Source: Algoriphagus winogradskyi | GTDB taxonomy: Bacteria > Bacteroidota > Bacteroidia > Cytophagales > Cyclobacteriaceae | NCBI RefSeq assembly: GCF_900182815.1 | Contig: NZ_FXUA01000005.1 | Coordinates: forward strand, 290,882 to 354,881 | Length of the DNA: 64,000 nt | Direction: 5' to 3' | Shown here: one piece after another, positions 37,969 through 46,325 of the stretch | Layout: each line of letters begins with the position of its first letter | How positions within the stretch are numbered: position 1 is the stretch's first letter | The notes under the pieces: generated by a model | Database searches by the model: none | The model's input: the letters and a program-made list of their open reading frames with translations, nothing else | Told to the model about the DNA's origin: nothing | Made by a program: the position numbers and the translations under genes

Positions 37969-38175
37969 CGACCGCCTTCGGGGTCGTGGTTCCTTTCGTC
38001 ATTTTTGTAAACCATGGGTTGCACCCATGGCTATTCATGGTTTGACCCCATTCGGGGTCTTGCTTTCAGTTTTAGATTCAAATGCACGACCACGAAGTGG
38101 TCCAACTTTCAATAACCGCGGGTGCAACCCGTGGATAAAGAGATAAGGTTAAGATTGGCAACCCTGAAGGGGTTG
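37969..38175. repeat. Array of six short palindromes (REP-like element)
   Basis: Stem-loops lie at 37969-37986, 38012-38030, 38044-38059, 38088-38102, 38116-38134 and 38159-38175. They alternate between a GACC/GGTC-type with TTC or GAA in the loop (A) and an 8-bp GGGT/ACCC-type with TGC or GCA (B), in the order A-B-A, A-B-A. Such palindromic clusters resemble REP elements mobilised by RAYT-type transposases. No transposase is nearby. Confidence 0.6.
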
Positions 38176-38247
38176 AACTTTTAGAATCAAGATTGAGATC
38201 CTTATCAATAGAAAAATTAAGATTTAATCTAGCTCTTAGTTAAGAAT

Positions 38248-39690
38248 TTAAATCTCGTTTAAAGGATCCAAAATAGAAACCTGCCTTTCTCCAGGATAAC
38301 CTGGTTCTAGTACTCTGGATCTGATCAATCCATTATATCTCATGACTTTTAATATAAGTAGTTCAAGATAGAAAATCCCACAATTTAAAAGTGGCCAGTG
38401 GTTACCATGTAATTTTTCAATTTTATTATGATTTTGTTCTGAATAATGAACAAACGAATTTCTAACCATAGGAAAGACATAGGCAAAATCCTCAGATTTA
38501 TTTTCATCAAAAGATTCAAAGACCTTTTTATACAAAGGGGGGAAACTTGTAGGTATTCCATAATGCATAAAAACACTTCTAATTTTGTTACTCGCCCAGT
38601 TTTTCTCAATATCATTTTTTCCAATTCTTTCAACAATCCCTTGTTCAACTGCTAACCAAGAATATAAAACCTCAAATGAATTTTGTAAGAGAATTATTGA
38701 ACCATTTACAAATCCTGAATTATTTAAAGCCTCTAAATACCAATGAATAATTAATTCTGTTCTTTCAAAATCTTTTTCATCTGCCGTTAACTTTAAAAAC
38801 GAATCCCAAAGGTTGAATAAATTATCCTCAAATTTAAAGGGTAACCACGATTGAACATATTTGTATTGGTCTATGAAATATGGGGTCATGTCCTTAATAA
38901 TTAATTCATCGCTTGTTGAATATCCTTCGAGGAATCTCGGTCCACATCTTCTCCCATTTAAAAAGGCCAAAAAAGCAGAAAGCCTTTTAGTATAGAAATT
39001 TATTTTACTTTCTTCTATTGGTGATTTGAAAACTAACCTTCCATTATGAGAAGCCAAAAAACCTCCATTTTCTGTAAGAAGTTTTTTTGTTTTATTATGC
39101 TCAAATCTATTTTGAATTGAAATATTGCATTCTTTCGAAAATAGTGTCAATTCGCCTGTTATAAAGTAGTTTGGTTTTACTTCAAAAACTTTCCCAAAAT
39201 AGGGTCTGAAGTTCAACAAGATAAAGTCTACATATTTTATTTTTTCGTTTGGTTGTGATGGACTCATGATGAATAGACTTGAAACAAGAATGCCGGTAAC
39301 AAGGGTTGAATCCCCTTCTTTAATGGACTGAATACGAAATTTAGCTTTTATTACATCTGAAAAAGTAACTTCAACCTCAGCATTTAACAAGTCAATGATC
39401 TTTCCTGCGAAATTCTCAATAGTAAATTTTGTTTGATCAAATGGAAGCCATTGATGATAAATTCTACCTATTGATTCTTGCCCAGAAATAGTAAGAGTAC
39501 CTGCAAAGATTTCAACTTCCTCATTCGGTAAATTCATAATAATTGAGGACTGTAAAGCTTTATTCATAATTTCTTCATTTAATCTATATATCTCATTCAA
39601 AAAGGGATGGCCATCACTAGCGGTGTTAATTTGATTCTTTTTTGATCTAGATTTAATAGTGAAAATTGGTCTCAAAAAATAACATATCAA
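38248..39690 (-). CDS. HEPN-domain protein, ApeA-like (putative RNase, possible phage defence)
   Basis: This protein of up to 480 residues has a beta-rich N-terminal half (~55-260) and a helical C-terminal half. The C-terminal half contains VRNSFVHY, where Arg410 and His415 form the RX4H motif of HEPN ribonucleases. An upstream helix, NSGFVNGSIILLQNSFEVLYS, fits the HEPN four-helix bundle. The layout recalls ApeA, an anti-phage HEPN protein with a beta-rich N-terminal domain, but the N-terminal match is weak. The gene is visibly more AT-rich than its neighbours and stands next to a palindrome array, both signs of acquisition. The start is uncertain: the ATG at 39690 is only ~11 nt from the preceding terminator's T-tract, so Met42 (39567) is possible. 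Confidence 0.65.
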   Translation of the reverse strand: MICYFLRPIFTIKSRSKKNQINTASDGHPFLNEIYRLNEEIMNKALQSSIIMNLPNEEVEIFAGTLTISGQESIGRIYHQWLPFDQTKFTIENFAGKIIDLLNAEVEVTFSDVIKAKFRIQSIKEGDSTLVTGILVSSLFIMSPSQPNEKIKYVDFILLNFRPYFGKVFEVKPNYFITGELTLFSKECNISIQNRFEHNKTKKLLTENGGFLASHNGRLVFKSPIEESKINFYTKRLSAFLAFLNGRRCGPRFLEGYSTSDELIIKDMTPYFIDQYKYVQSWLPFKFEDNLFNLWDSFLKLTADEKDFERTELIIHWYLEALNNSGFVNGSIILLQNSFEVLYSWLAVEQGIVERIGKNDIEKNWASNKIRSVFMHYGIPTSFPPLYKKVFESFDENKSEDFAYVFPMVRNSFVHYSEQNHNKIEKLHGNHWPLLNCGIFYLELLILKVMRYNGLIRSRVLEPGYPGERQVSILDPLNEI

Positions 39691-39700
39691 TTTCCCCTAT

Positions 39701-39751
39701 ACCTTTTAAAAAAAACAAAACCCTCCTGGGTCTTAGACCCAAGGAGGGTTT
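39701..39751 (-). terminator. Terminator of the SGNH hydrolase gene
   Basis: Arms 39718-39732 and 39736-39751 pair almost fully (one extra base) around TTA. The A-rich plus-strand tract 39701-39720 gives T's on the minus strand. Confidence 0.85.
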
Positions 39752-39787
39752 GTGACACCGGGCATCGGACTTCCGACACCTAGCATC

Positions 39788-40426
39788 CTACAAGCGTATC
39801 GCCCTTGCGACCACCTTCGCCATAATGCCCAATCCTTCGGTATTTGGATGTACGCCATCAGGTAGTAAATCCTCATGACCCATAAATGGCGTGTAAAGAT
39901 CGATTAGCTCGGAACCTGAGTCTATGGCAATATCCATGATCATCATGCGCTGCTCGTTGTTCATCACCACAGGAGTGATTCCGAAGTTCTCACGGGTTAC
40001 GGGCACTGGCATGATCACATAGACTTTGCCATCTGCAGGCATGGTTTTCTTAAACTCCGCAATCATATCCAGGTAATCCTGTCTGAATTCAGAAGCATAC
40101 TTCCAGTTCTGAGGCTTGGAGTCATTTGTTCCCAACATGATGATAAGAATGTCTGCTCCGAAATCCTTGACTTGCTGAAACTGTGGTTCATTCCAATAAG
40201 GGTAGTCTCCTTTGCGGAGCAATGTTCTTCCGGAAACACCAAAATTTCCAACTTCATACGCATCTCCGAGAATGGCCTGCATCTGCAGTGGCCAGCTATC
40301 TGGATTATCTCTTCCAGGACCTTGGGTGATGCTGTTGCCTACGCAGGCGATTTTGATAGGAGCTTGCGCAAAAGAAAAAGTAACGAAGGCAAGTAGGGCT
40401 ACTAACAGTAAAGTGGATTTTTTCAT
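39788..40426 (-). CDS. Exported SGNH/GDSL hydrolase
   Basis: This 212-residue esterase/lipase-type enzyme, from the ATG at 40426, has a signal peptide (MKKSTLLLVALLAFVTFSFA). Block I is ACVGNSITQG with the catalytic Ser, block III LGTNDSKPQNW, and block V DGVHPN with the Asp-x-x-His pair. SGNH enzymes remove acyl or acetyl groups from carbohydrates or lipids. A longer open frame upstream adds no family residues. It is monocistronic with its own terminator. Confidence 0.88.
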   Translation of the reverse strand: MKKSTLLLVALLAFVTFSFAQAPIKIACVGNSITQGPGRDNPDSWPLQMQAILGDAYEVGNFGVSGRTLLRKGDYPYWNEPQFQQVKDFGADILIIMLGTNDSKPQNWKYASEFRQDYLDMIAEFKKTMPADGKVYVIMPVPVTRENFGITPVVMNNEQRMMIMDIAIDSGSELIDLYTPFMGHEDLLPDGVHPNTEGLGIMAKVVARAIRL

Positions 40427-40543
40427 GATTAAATAAATGATTTTAGGTTTATGGGTTTGAGAATTGATTCGTAAAATAAATAATATCCCTGAGCATCCGA
40501 GTACCAACTATGGACTTTTGCCCATTCACCCTATCTTTAAGCT

Positions 40544-41383
40544 GTGCATTTCCTCTTTAAATTTTATCAACGACTTACTTGGCTTTCCATCGATGTTGTG
40601 CTAGGTGCCATGGCTGGAATGCTTTTTTTTGAGCGAGCGCTGCGGGTCGAGTTGAATTGGCAGGAATATGCCTTATTAGGGATGGCGGTATGGTGTATTT
40701 ATACCGCAGACCATTTGATGGATGCACGAAAATTGGCAGCAGATCGTGCAGCGGATAGGCATCATTTTCATTTAATTTACCAAAAACCATTGCTGGCAAT
40801 CCTTGGATTAGTTGGCTGTATTGGTCTGTATTGTGCAATTAAATTTTTCGGGTTTTCGAAAGAATTGTTTTTCGGAGCAGGGCTTGGGGTACTGATTTTG
40901 GGGATAATGCTGGTGGTGAGAAAATTGGCAGCAAAGCAAGTTCGACTAAAGGAACTTAGTTCGGCTATCTTCTATGTGATCGGGATTTCTTGGCTTCCTT
41001 GGTATGAAGCCCCCGAAATAGATTACACTTGGACCGCTTTTGGCCTGACGATTTTATATATGGGATTGGCTTATTTAAATCTGATTATGCTTTCCAGTTT
41101 GGATAAGGAAAGCGACACGGAGTCAGGCTTTTCTTCCATAGCCACTATAATGCCTCAGGAGAAACTAAATCCTAGAATTCACCAGCTTGCAATCGGATTA
41201 ATGCTAGCTGCATTGATTGGCTTGCTACTGGTAAATTCTCTTTTTAGGATCTTCCCGAGCTTAGTATTATTTATGTTGCTTGTCCACTATCTGAGCTTTT
41301 TCAAATCGGAAGCTAGTCCTGAGCAAATCAGAATGCGGATGGAAGTTGCTTTCCTGATTCCCGCGATTTTACTGTTGCTTTAG
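40544..41383 (+). CDS. UbiA-like polytopic membrane protein
   Basis: This 279-residue protein has about eight membrane helices and a GTG start. The segment YTADHLMDARKLAADRAADR resembles the first Asp-rich motif of UbiA prenyltransferases. A second one, LSSLDKESDTESG, lies in the second half. UbiA enzymes attach prenyl chains to aromatic or other acceptors. The motifs are looser than canonical DxxxD, so the call is family-level only. Its end overlaps the convergent acyl-CoA dehydrogenase gene by 4 nt. Confidence 0.65.
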   Translation: MHFLFKFYQRLTWLSIDVVLGAMAGMLFFERALRVELNWQEYALLGMAVWCIYTADHLMDARKLAADRAADRHHFHLIYQKPLLAILGLVGCIGLYCAIKFFGFSKELFFGAGLGVLILGIMLVVRKLAAKQVRLKELSSAIFYVIGISWLPWYEAPEIDYTWTAFGLTILYMGLAYLNLIMLSSLDKESDTESGFSSIATIMPQEKLNPRIHQLAIGLMLAALIGLLLVNSLFRIFPSLVLFMLLVHYLSFFKSEASPEQIRMRMEVAFLIPAILLLL

Positions 41384-42738
41384 ACAAATGCGCTATGCCC
41401 GGTAATGGCTCGACCTACGATCAGTGAATTGATTTCCTTGGTTCCTTCATAGCTGTAAACTGCTTCCGCATCTGCCACAAATCTTGCAATATCATGGCGT
41501 AGCAAAATTCCATTGCCTCCGAAAAGCTCACGGGAATGATCCACGATTGATCGCATGCGAAGGGTACAAAATACTTTGGCTAAGGATGCATGCTCGTCTT
41601 TCAAAATGTCATCGTCCTGCATTTCCGAAAGTCTAAAAACCATCGTCTGCATGGCCGTCAGGTCACCTAGCATAGTCACCAAAAGATCTTGAACGAGCTG
41701 GAATGAAGCGATTGGTCTGCCAAATTGCTTGCGTTCATTGGTGTATGCCAAGGCCAACTCATATGCTCCTCTAGAACAACCTACGGCTTGCCATGCTACT
41801 CCAGCTCTAGTCATGCGAAGTACTTTGGAAGTGTCGCGGAAAGAATTTGCTTCTTGCAATCTGTCTGATTCCGGCACTTCACAATTTGTCAATGTGATTA
41901 AGGCGTTCTGTACTATTCTCAGCGCCATTTTGTCTTCCAGCTTTTCTGCTTTAAAGCCTGGATTATCTTTTCGCACAATAAAGCCTTTCACCTGCTGGTC
42001 ATCAAGATCTCTCGCCCAGATCACAGTCATATCTGAGAACGTAGCATTTCCTATCCATTTTTTCTGTCCATTTAGCACCCAAGCATCACCTTCTCTTTTA
42101 CAAGTAGTGGTCAAGCCACCTGCTACTCCAGATCCAACCTCTGGCTCGGTCAAGCCGAATGCACCGATTTTCTCCAGTTTTTGCATGGAAGGAAGCCATT
42201 CCTGCTTTTGTTCTTCGGAACCACAGAGGTAGATTGAACCCATGGCGAGTCCACTTTGCACTCCAAAAAAAGTGGAAATTGAAGTGTCTATTCTCGCCAT
42301 TTCCATAGCCACGAAGCCTTCCAGCAATGCTGAATGTCCTGGGCAGCCATAGCCCTGATATGTTAATCCAGCTATATCCAGTTCAGCCATTTTAGGGATA
42401 ATCTGCATGGGGAATTCCCCGCGGTTCCAGTAATCATTGGCGATGGGCTTGATCTCCCGCTCCATAAATTCACGGACACGAAGTTGAATTTCCCTTTCGT
42501 GAGCAGGCAGACTTTTGCCTAACTCATAAAAATCTCCATTGATCGGCGGGATGGTTTTCGGACGGCTTCCGCCTTTCATCATGCCCATCATTTTGGATAG
42601 ATCTTCCTCGCTCATCTGGGAGACCAGTCCTACCATTTTGGAGATATCTACTTTTTGGGAAAGCTTTGAGATTTGATCCAGATCGACAGTGGATAAAAGT
42701 TGACGGAGTCCGCCGATGGTTTTGAATAGATTCTTCAT
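41380..42738 (-). CDS. Acyl-CoA dehydrogenase, glutaryl-CoA dehydrogenase-like
   Basis: This 452-residue FAD-dependent enzyme has GAFGLTEPEVGSG and LNGQKKWIGNATFSD in the FAD/substrate region. The catalytic base glutamate lies in YSYEGTKEINSLIVGRAITG, which is close to glutaryl-CoA dehydrogenase. An additional ~60-residue N-terminal helical segment (LRQLLSTVDLDQISKLSQKV) precedes the family core. Substrate is uncertain, and the C-terminal match does not prove decarboxylation. It is convergent with the UbiA-like gene, and its 5' end lies against the methyltransferase gene, which runs the other way. Confidence 0.85.
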   Translation of the reverse strand: MKNLFKTIGGLRQLLSTVDLDQISKLSQKVDISKMVGLVSQMSEEDLSKMMGMMKGGSRPKTIPPINGDFYELGKSLPAHEREIQLRVREFMEREIKPIANDYWNRGEFPMQIIPKMAELDIAGLTYQGYGCPGHSALLEGFVAMEMARIDTSISTFFGVQSGLAMGSIYLCGSEEQKQEWLPSMQKLEKIGAFGLTEPEVGSGVAGGLTTTCKREGDAWVLNGQKKWIGNATFSDMTVIWARDLDDQQVKGFIVRKDNPGFKAEKLEDKMALRIVQNALITLTNCEVPESDRLQEANSFRDTSKVLRMTRAGVAWQAVGCSRGAYELALAYTNERKQFGRPIASFQLVQDLLVTMLGDLTAMQTMVFRLSEMQDDDILKDEHASLAKVFCTLRMRSIVDHSRELFGGNGILLRHDIARFVADAEAVYSYEGTKEINSLIVGRAITGHSAFV

Positions 42739-42778
42739 AAAAAGGGTATTTTGGGAATTAGTTCATTCCTTTAAATTA

Positions 42779-43375
42779 GTGAAAGACCATTACAGTTTCC
42801 TAACTCCTTTTTACAATCGCCTGACCAAACTTGTTTTTGGGGATCAATTGATGCTGGCTAAAACCTGTTTTTCGGAAAATCTAGCTGGGGAAAAAGTACT
42901 CATTATAGGTGGAGGTGACGGCCTGGATTACCAAGTATTCAAGGATCAACTGGCAGGAGAGTACTGGGAAATTTCCAGATCTATGCTTCAGAAGGCTGAG
43001 GCTAATTTAAAAGAAAGCAGGTTGAGCTTTCGTCTGGGCTATTTTCAGGCTGAAAAAGAAAAGGTTTTTGATGAAGTTTGGCTTCATTTTGTGCTGGACA
43101 CCATGCTTGATGAGGAGATCATCAGTCTTTTAGGGGAGATTAGAAACAGTATTAAACCGGATGGCAGGATTTACCTCGCTGATTTTTTTGCTCCAAAAAA
43201 CGCTATTCAGCGTGGATTGCATCGAAGTATGATCACTTTTTTTAGGATAGTTGTGAATCATAAGCGGGCAAGTATTCCTGATTATGAGGAAATTCTATTG
43301 AGTCAAGAATGGACGAAAAACTCGGAAAAAGAATTCCTGAAAGGTTGGGTAAAAGCGCAGATTTGGAGATTATAA
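42779..43375 (+). CDS. Class I SAM-dependent methyltransferase
   Basis: About 198 residues from a GTG start. Motif I is VLIIGGGDGLDYQ, followed by RSMLQKAEANL and VWLHFVLDTMLDEEII (motif II-like). DGRIYLADFFAP is motif III. The frame is open to an ATG at 42716, but that would lie inside the divergent dehydrogenase start and adds residues not typical of the fold. GTG at 42779 gives VKDHYSFLTPFYNRLTK, which fits small Bacteroidota methyltransferases. Substrate is unknown. It overlaps the convergent AraC gene by 6 nt. Confidence 0.78.
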   Translation: MKDHYSFLTPFYNRLTKLVFGDQLMLAKTCFSENLAGEKVLIIGGGDGLDYQVFKDQLAGEYWEISRSMLQKAEANLKESRLSFRLGYFQAEKEKVFDEVWLHFVLDTMLDEEIISLLGEIRNSIKPDGRIYLADFFAPKNAIQRGLHRSMITFFRIVVNHKRASIPDYEEILLSQEWTKNSEKEFLKGWVKAQIWRL

Positions 43376-44284
43376 GCCTGTGTTATCTAGTTGTTTTCGG
43401 AATTGCTCTGGAGTCAGGTTCGTTTTCTTTTTGAATAGGCGGCTGAAATAGGACGAATCCTCAAATGCCAGCTCGTATGCAATTTCTGATATGTTCAAAT
43501 CCGAATGTGTCAAAAGTCGTTGCGCTTCCAGGATAACCCTGTCTAGAATAAGTTGAGAGCTGGTTTTTGAAACGGTGTTTTTACACAGTGAATTGAGTTG
43601 TTTCATGCTGAGGCTCATTTGATCTGCGTAAAAACTCGCTTCTCTATGTTTCTTAAAGTGATTGTCAATCAGTAATTCCAGCTGCTGGAATTGATTGTGA
43701 ACCAGTTTTTCTTCGGGCGAAAAAGAAGTTTTGCTGCCTTTGTATCGATACAACAAAATAAGAAGTGTATCAATATAGTTTCTCAGCAAGTCTTTGGTGG
43801 ACCAGTTAGGACTTTTGGTTTCCTGATCAATATTTTTAAAAAAGAAAAGAACCTCACTTGTCTCAGGTGTGTCGATTTCCAGCTTAGGAAATTCCACAAT
43901 TGAGTTGAAAAGTGAATAATCATTTAGCCTTTTTCGTGAGAAAGTGGAGGTGTAAAAATCAGTACTGAAGAACAAAATGTGTCCATCTGTATCTGGAGAA
44001 AGCTCCCAAGAATGCACCTGCCCAGGACTTAAGAAAAACACTGAGCCTTGCTCTACCCGGTAGGTTTTGAAATCTATGGTGTGGCTTCCTCTCCCTTGAG
44101 TGAAAACTACAATGATGTAGAAATCATGCTTGTGTGGTTTCTGGATAAATTGGTGTGTCGCCAAGTGACTTTTCAGTCCAGAATAATAGAAATGCGATGA
44201 ATCTATCGCGTCAGGCCCGAAATCTGGAATGTGAAATATAGGAAGTGGACTGCTGGGCATAGTTGGAATATCTTCGAAACTCAA
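43370..44284 (-). CDS. AraC-family transcriptional regulator
   Basis: This 304-residue protein has an N-terminal cupin-like ligand domain (~30-150; HKHDFYIIVVFTQGRGSHTI, GSVFFLSPGQVHSW) and a C-terminal double helix-turn-helix (~205-300). The second helix-turn-helix is DLNISEIAYELAFEDSSYFS with RLFKKKTNLTPEQFR. An ATG eight codons in is an alternative start. It may control a nearby gene, but no operator is visible. It overlaps the convergent methyltransferase by 6 nt. Confidence 0.88.
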   Translation of the reverse strand: MSFEDIPTMPSSPLPIFHIPDFGPDAIDSSHFYYSGLKSHLATHQFIQKPHKHDFYIIVVFTQGRGSHTIDFKTYRVEQGSVFFLSPGQVHSWELSPDTDGHILFFSTDFYTSTFSRKRLNDYSLFNSIVEFPKLEIDTPETSEVLFFFKNIDQETKSPNWSTKDLLRNYIDTLLILLYRYKGSKTSFSPEEKLVHNQFQQLELLIDNHFKKHREASFYADQMSLSMKQLNSLCKNTVSKTSSQLILDRVILEAQRLLTHSDLNISEIAYELAFEDSSYFSRLFKKKTNLTPEQFRKQLDNTGL

Positions 44285-44322
44285 GATATTCCAAATATAC
44301 TTACTTCATAGAAATCAAGTCC

Positions 44323-44709
44323 TCAAGATGAACTTGGGAGGTCTTCGCCTTGGTAGGAAATAAAAATCGCAATCCAGATTGATCTGCTGATTCGGTAGAT
44401 GAATGGCAGAAAAACAATGGCCGCTACACCCAGCAAAGAAAGTAGAAGAGACAAAGAATAGTCTGGTTTCAATATCGTCAAAGCCACCCAGGCAGTAATA
44501 AATAAGGCAGTGTTGATCGCATAGCTAACAAACATAGCCCCGAAGTAATAGCCAGGTTCTGGTTCAAAGGACTGCCCGCAATGCGAGCAGGATTTGTTCA
44601 TCACAGAAAACTTGGTTGGATTCAATAATTTACCACGCAAAAACATATCCCCTTTGTGGCAGCGAGGGCACTTGCATTGGTATATACTTTTCAGGGTGGA
44701 GAATCTCAT
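44323..44709 (-). CDS. DUF983 zinc-ribbon membrane protein
   Basis: This 128-residue protein, from the ATG at 44709, opens with CKCPRCHKGDMF and has a second CxxC in CSHCGQSFEPEPGYYFGAMF. Two to three membrane helices follow. This is the DUF983 pattern: a zinc ribbon fused to a small membrane domain, function unknown. An earlier ATG is possible. The gene lies between the AraC regulator and the ceramidase-like gene. Confidence 0.82.
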   Translation of the reverse strand: MRFSTLKSIYQCKCPRCHKGDMFLRGKLLNPTKFSVMNKSCSHCGQSFEPEPGYYFGAMFVSYAINTALFITAWVALTILKPDYSLSLLLSLLGVAAIVFLPFIYRISRSIWIAIFISYQGEDLPSSS

Positions 44710-44792
44710 GGCTTTTAAGTTTTGGCAAAAATAGCTCAAGGATTTTTGAGATAACTGGATAAAAGCTACCTATATGAGGACTTTTCGGACCT

Positions 44793-46148
44793 TTAAGGGC
44801 TTGACTTCTTGATAATAGCCATCACCATTTCATCAAAATACTTTCCGTTACCAGGGCCATACCAGTTCATCTCGCGCACCTCGTGGAAGTTTTCGTCATA
44901 GAGTTCATCAGGAGTGATGTAGCCAATGTATCCACCGTTGAAAGTCGTAATGATCAGATTCAAACCTCTGCTATGCGCCAGCTTCTCCCACTTTTCATAG
45001 AAAACTCCGGAGAGTTCTCCGCTGGAAGCAATCATAAGCATGTTACCAATCTGCGTAATGTCTAAATGAGCATTGGTCTCGCCTAGTAAATAATTGAACA
45101 GCCATGGGCGAAGGCGAAGATTGTCTGAAATACGAAGATGTGGTTCTCTCAATGAAATCGGCAGATAGCCAGTTTGGATTCGATGATTTTTGACAGTTGC
45201 GAAATAAGTCATCCTCAGATTCAGCGTAGAGTCTAATTGATGCGCATATCGCTCGACCATTTCAGGTGTGTTTCCCGGCCTCAAAGGTCTATGACTTCCT
45301 ACCGTTCCTGCGGCATACATAGCAAAGTCAAAATCACCTTCTTCCAATTCTTTGGTTAGGTAATAAGGATAATCACCGGACAAGCCCATAAACTTGGTGC
45401 TCATCGTGGTAGCATGTGCCGAATAGGTGAGGAACGTAGCTTTTTTACCAGACTTTTTGGTGAAAATAAGTTGGCGAACAAAAGGGTCTGTCGGCCCATC
45501 TTTCACGAATCTATTGGCTACTAGCGCACCTGCGTCCGACTTGCGATAGGTGATAGAAACAGTGTCTTGAGTGGCGATGGCATTTTGCAAAGCAGAAAGA
45601 CTACTCGACACAATCAAATCCACAATGTTTTGGTCGTATCCTCCGAAAGCCATTTCTCCCATAGGACCAGGCATGTATCCGCCCATTCCAGAATGTGTAT
45701 GAGTTGCTGTGAAAATCACCTGATCAATTGGCAGGTTTGCTTCTTTTATAGCTGTTTGAATTTGGGCTGCAAGATGTGGGTGAACGATCAGCAATTCATA
45801 ATTAAGCCATGCAATCTCTGTATTTCCATTAGAAAGAGCCAAAGCTTTGACAAAGCTACTATCCTGCACGAATTCATATTTTCCACGAGGTGCATAGCCA
45901 ACCAGATCAGCCGGTTCAGCGGGCGTCATATTCATGCTTGACCAACCTGCGATCCATGCTTCGCCTTGGGATTTTGAAAAAGTACTTTGATTTATTCGCT
46001 CCAAAGTCTCTTTATAAAAGGCTTGGTCCTCAATCGGAGATCGATCCACTTTGGTCAAAACGATCAAGCCGATTACCACCAAAACAACAAAAGTCCAACT
46101 TAGGACTTTTGTTGTTTTTAGTAATATGCTTTTCCCTTTCAATGCCAT
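44793..46148 (-). CDS. Neutral/alkaline ceramidase-like membrane-anchored hydrolase
   Basis: This 451-residue protein has one N-terminal anchor (WTFVVLVVIGLIVLT). Its body begins IAGWSSMNMTPAEPADLVGYA and includes the neutral/alkaline ceramidase marks FTATHTHSGMGGY and TYSAHATTMS. It is shorter than true ceramidases (~650), so it is the N-terminal hydrolase domain only and may act on another amide or lipid. The conserved zinc-binding histidines appear in THTHSG and AHATT. It is the first gene of its unit, with ~180 nt of noncoding DNA before purM. Confidence 0.8.
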   Translation of the reverse strand: MALKGKSILLKTTKVLSWTFVVLVVIGLIVLTKVDRSPIEDQAFYKETLERINQSTFSKSQGEAWIAGWSSMNMTPAEPADLVGYAPRGKYEFVQDSSFVKALALSNGNTEIAWLNYELLIVHPHLAAQIQTAIKEANLPIDQVIFTATHTHSGMGGYMPGPMGEMAFGGYDQNIVDLIVSSSLSALQNAIATQDTVSITYRKSDAGALVANRFVKDGPTDPFVRQLIFTKKSGKKATFLTYSAHATTMSTKFMGLSGDYPYYLTKELEEGDFDFAMYAAGTVGSHRPLRPGNTPEMVERYAHQLDSTLNLRMTYFATVKNHRIQTGYLPISLREPHLRISDNLRLRPWLFNYLLGETNAHLDITQIGNMLMIASSGELSGVFYEKWEKLAHSRGLNLIITTFNGGYIGYITPDELYDENFHEVREMNWYGPGNGKYFDEMVMAIIKKSSP

Positions 46149-46325
46149 TTAAATATGGATGTCTACGATTTTATTTAATAAAGAGCAAAGTGACTTCATA
46201 AATGGTAAACACTAGCTTTTCCGGTACTTCGGCCTGGCCGCTGTGGCGGGTCTCCCGTCATCGGTCTTCTGACCGGCTGAGCAAGGAAAATACTGGTGCT
46301 GATATGATTTCGATTAAATAATAAC

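Noticed and set aside
37955..38146. 63-codon open frame in the palindrome array
   Set aside because: It is made of the stem-loop sequences themselves, and codon use is not coding-like.
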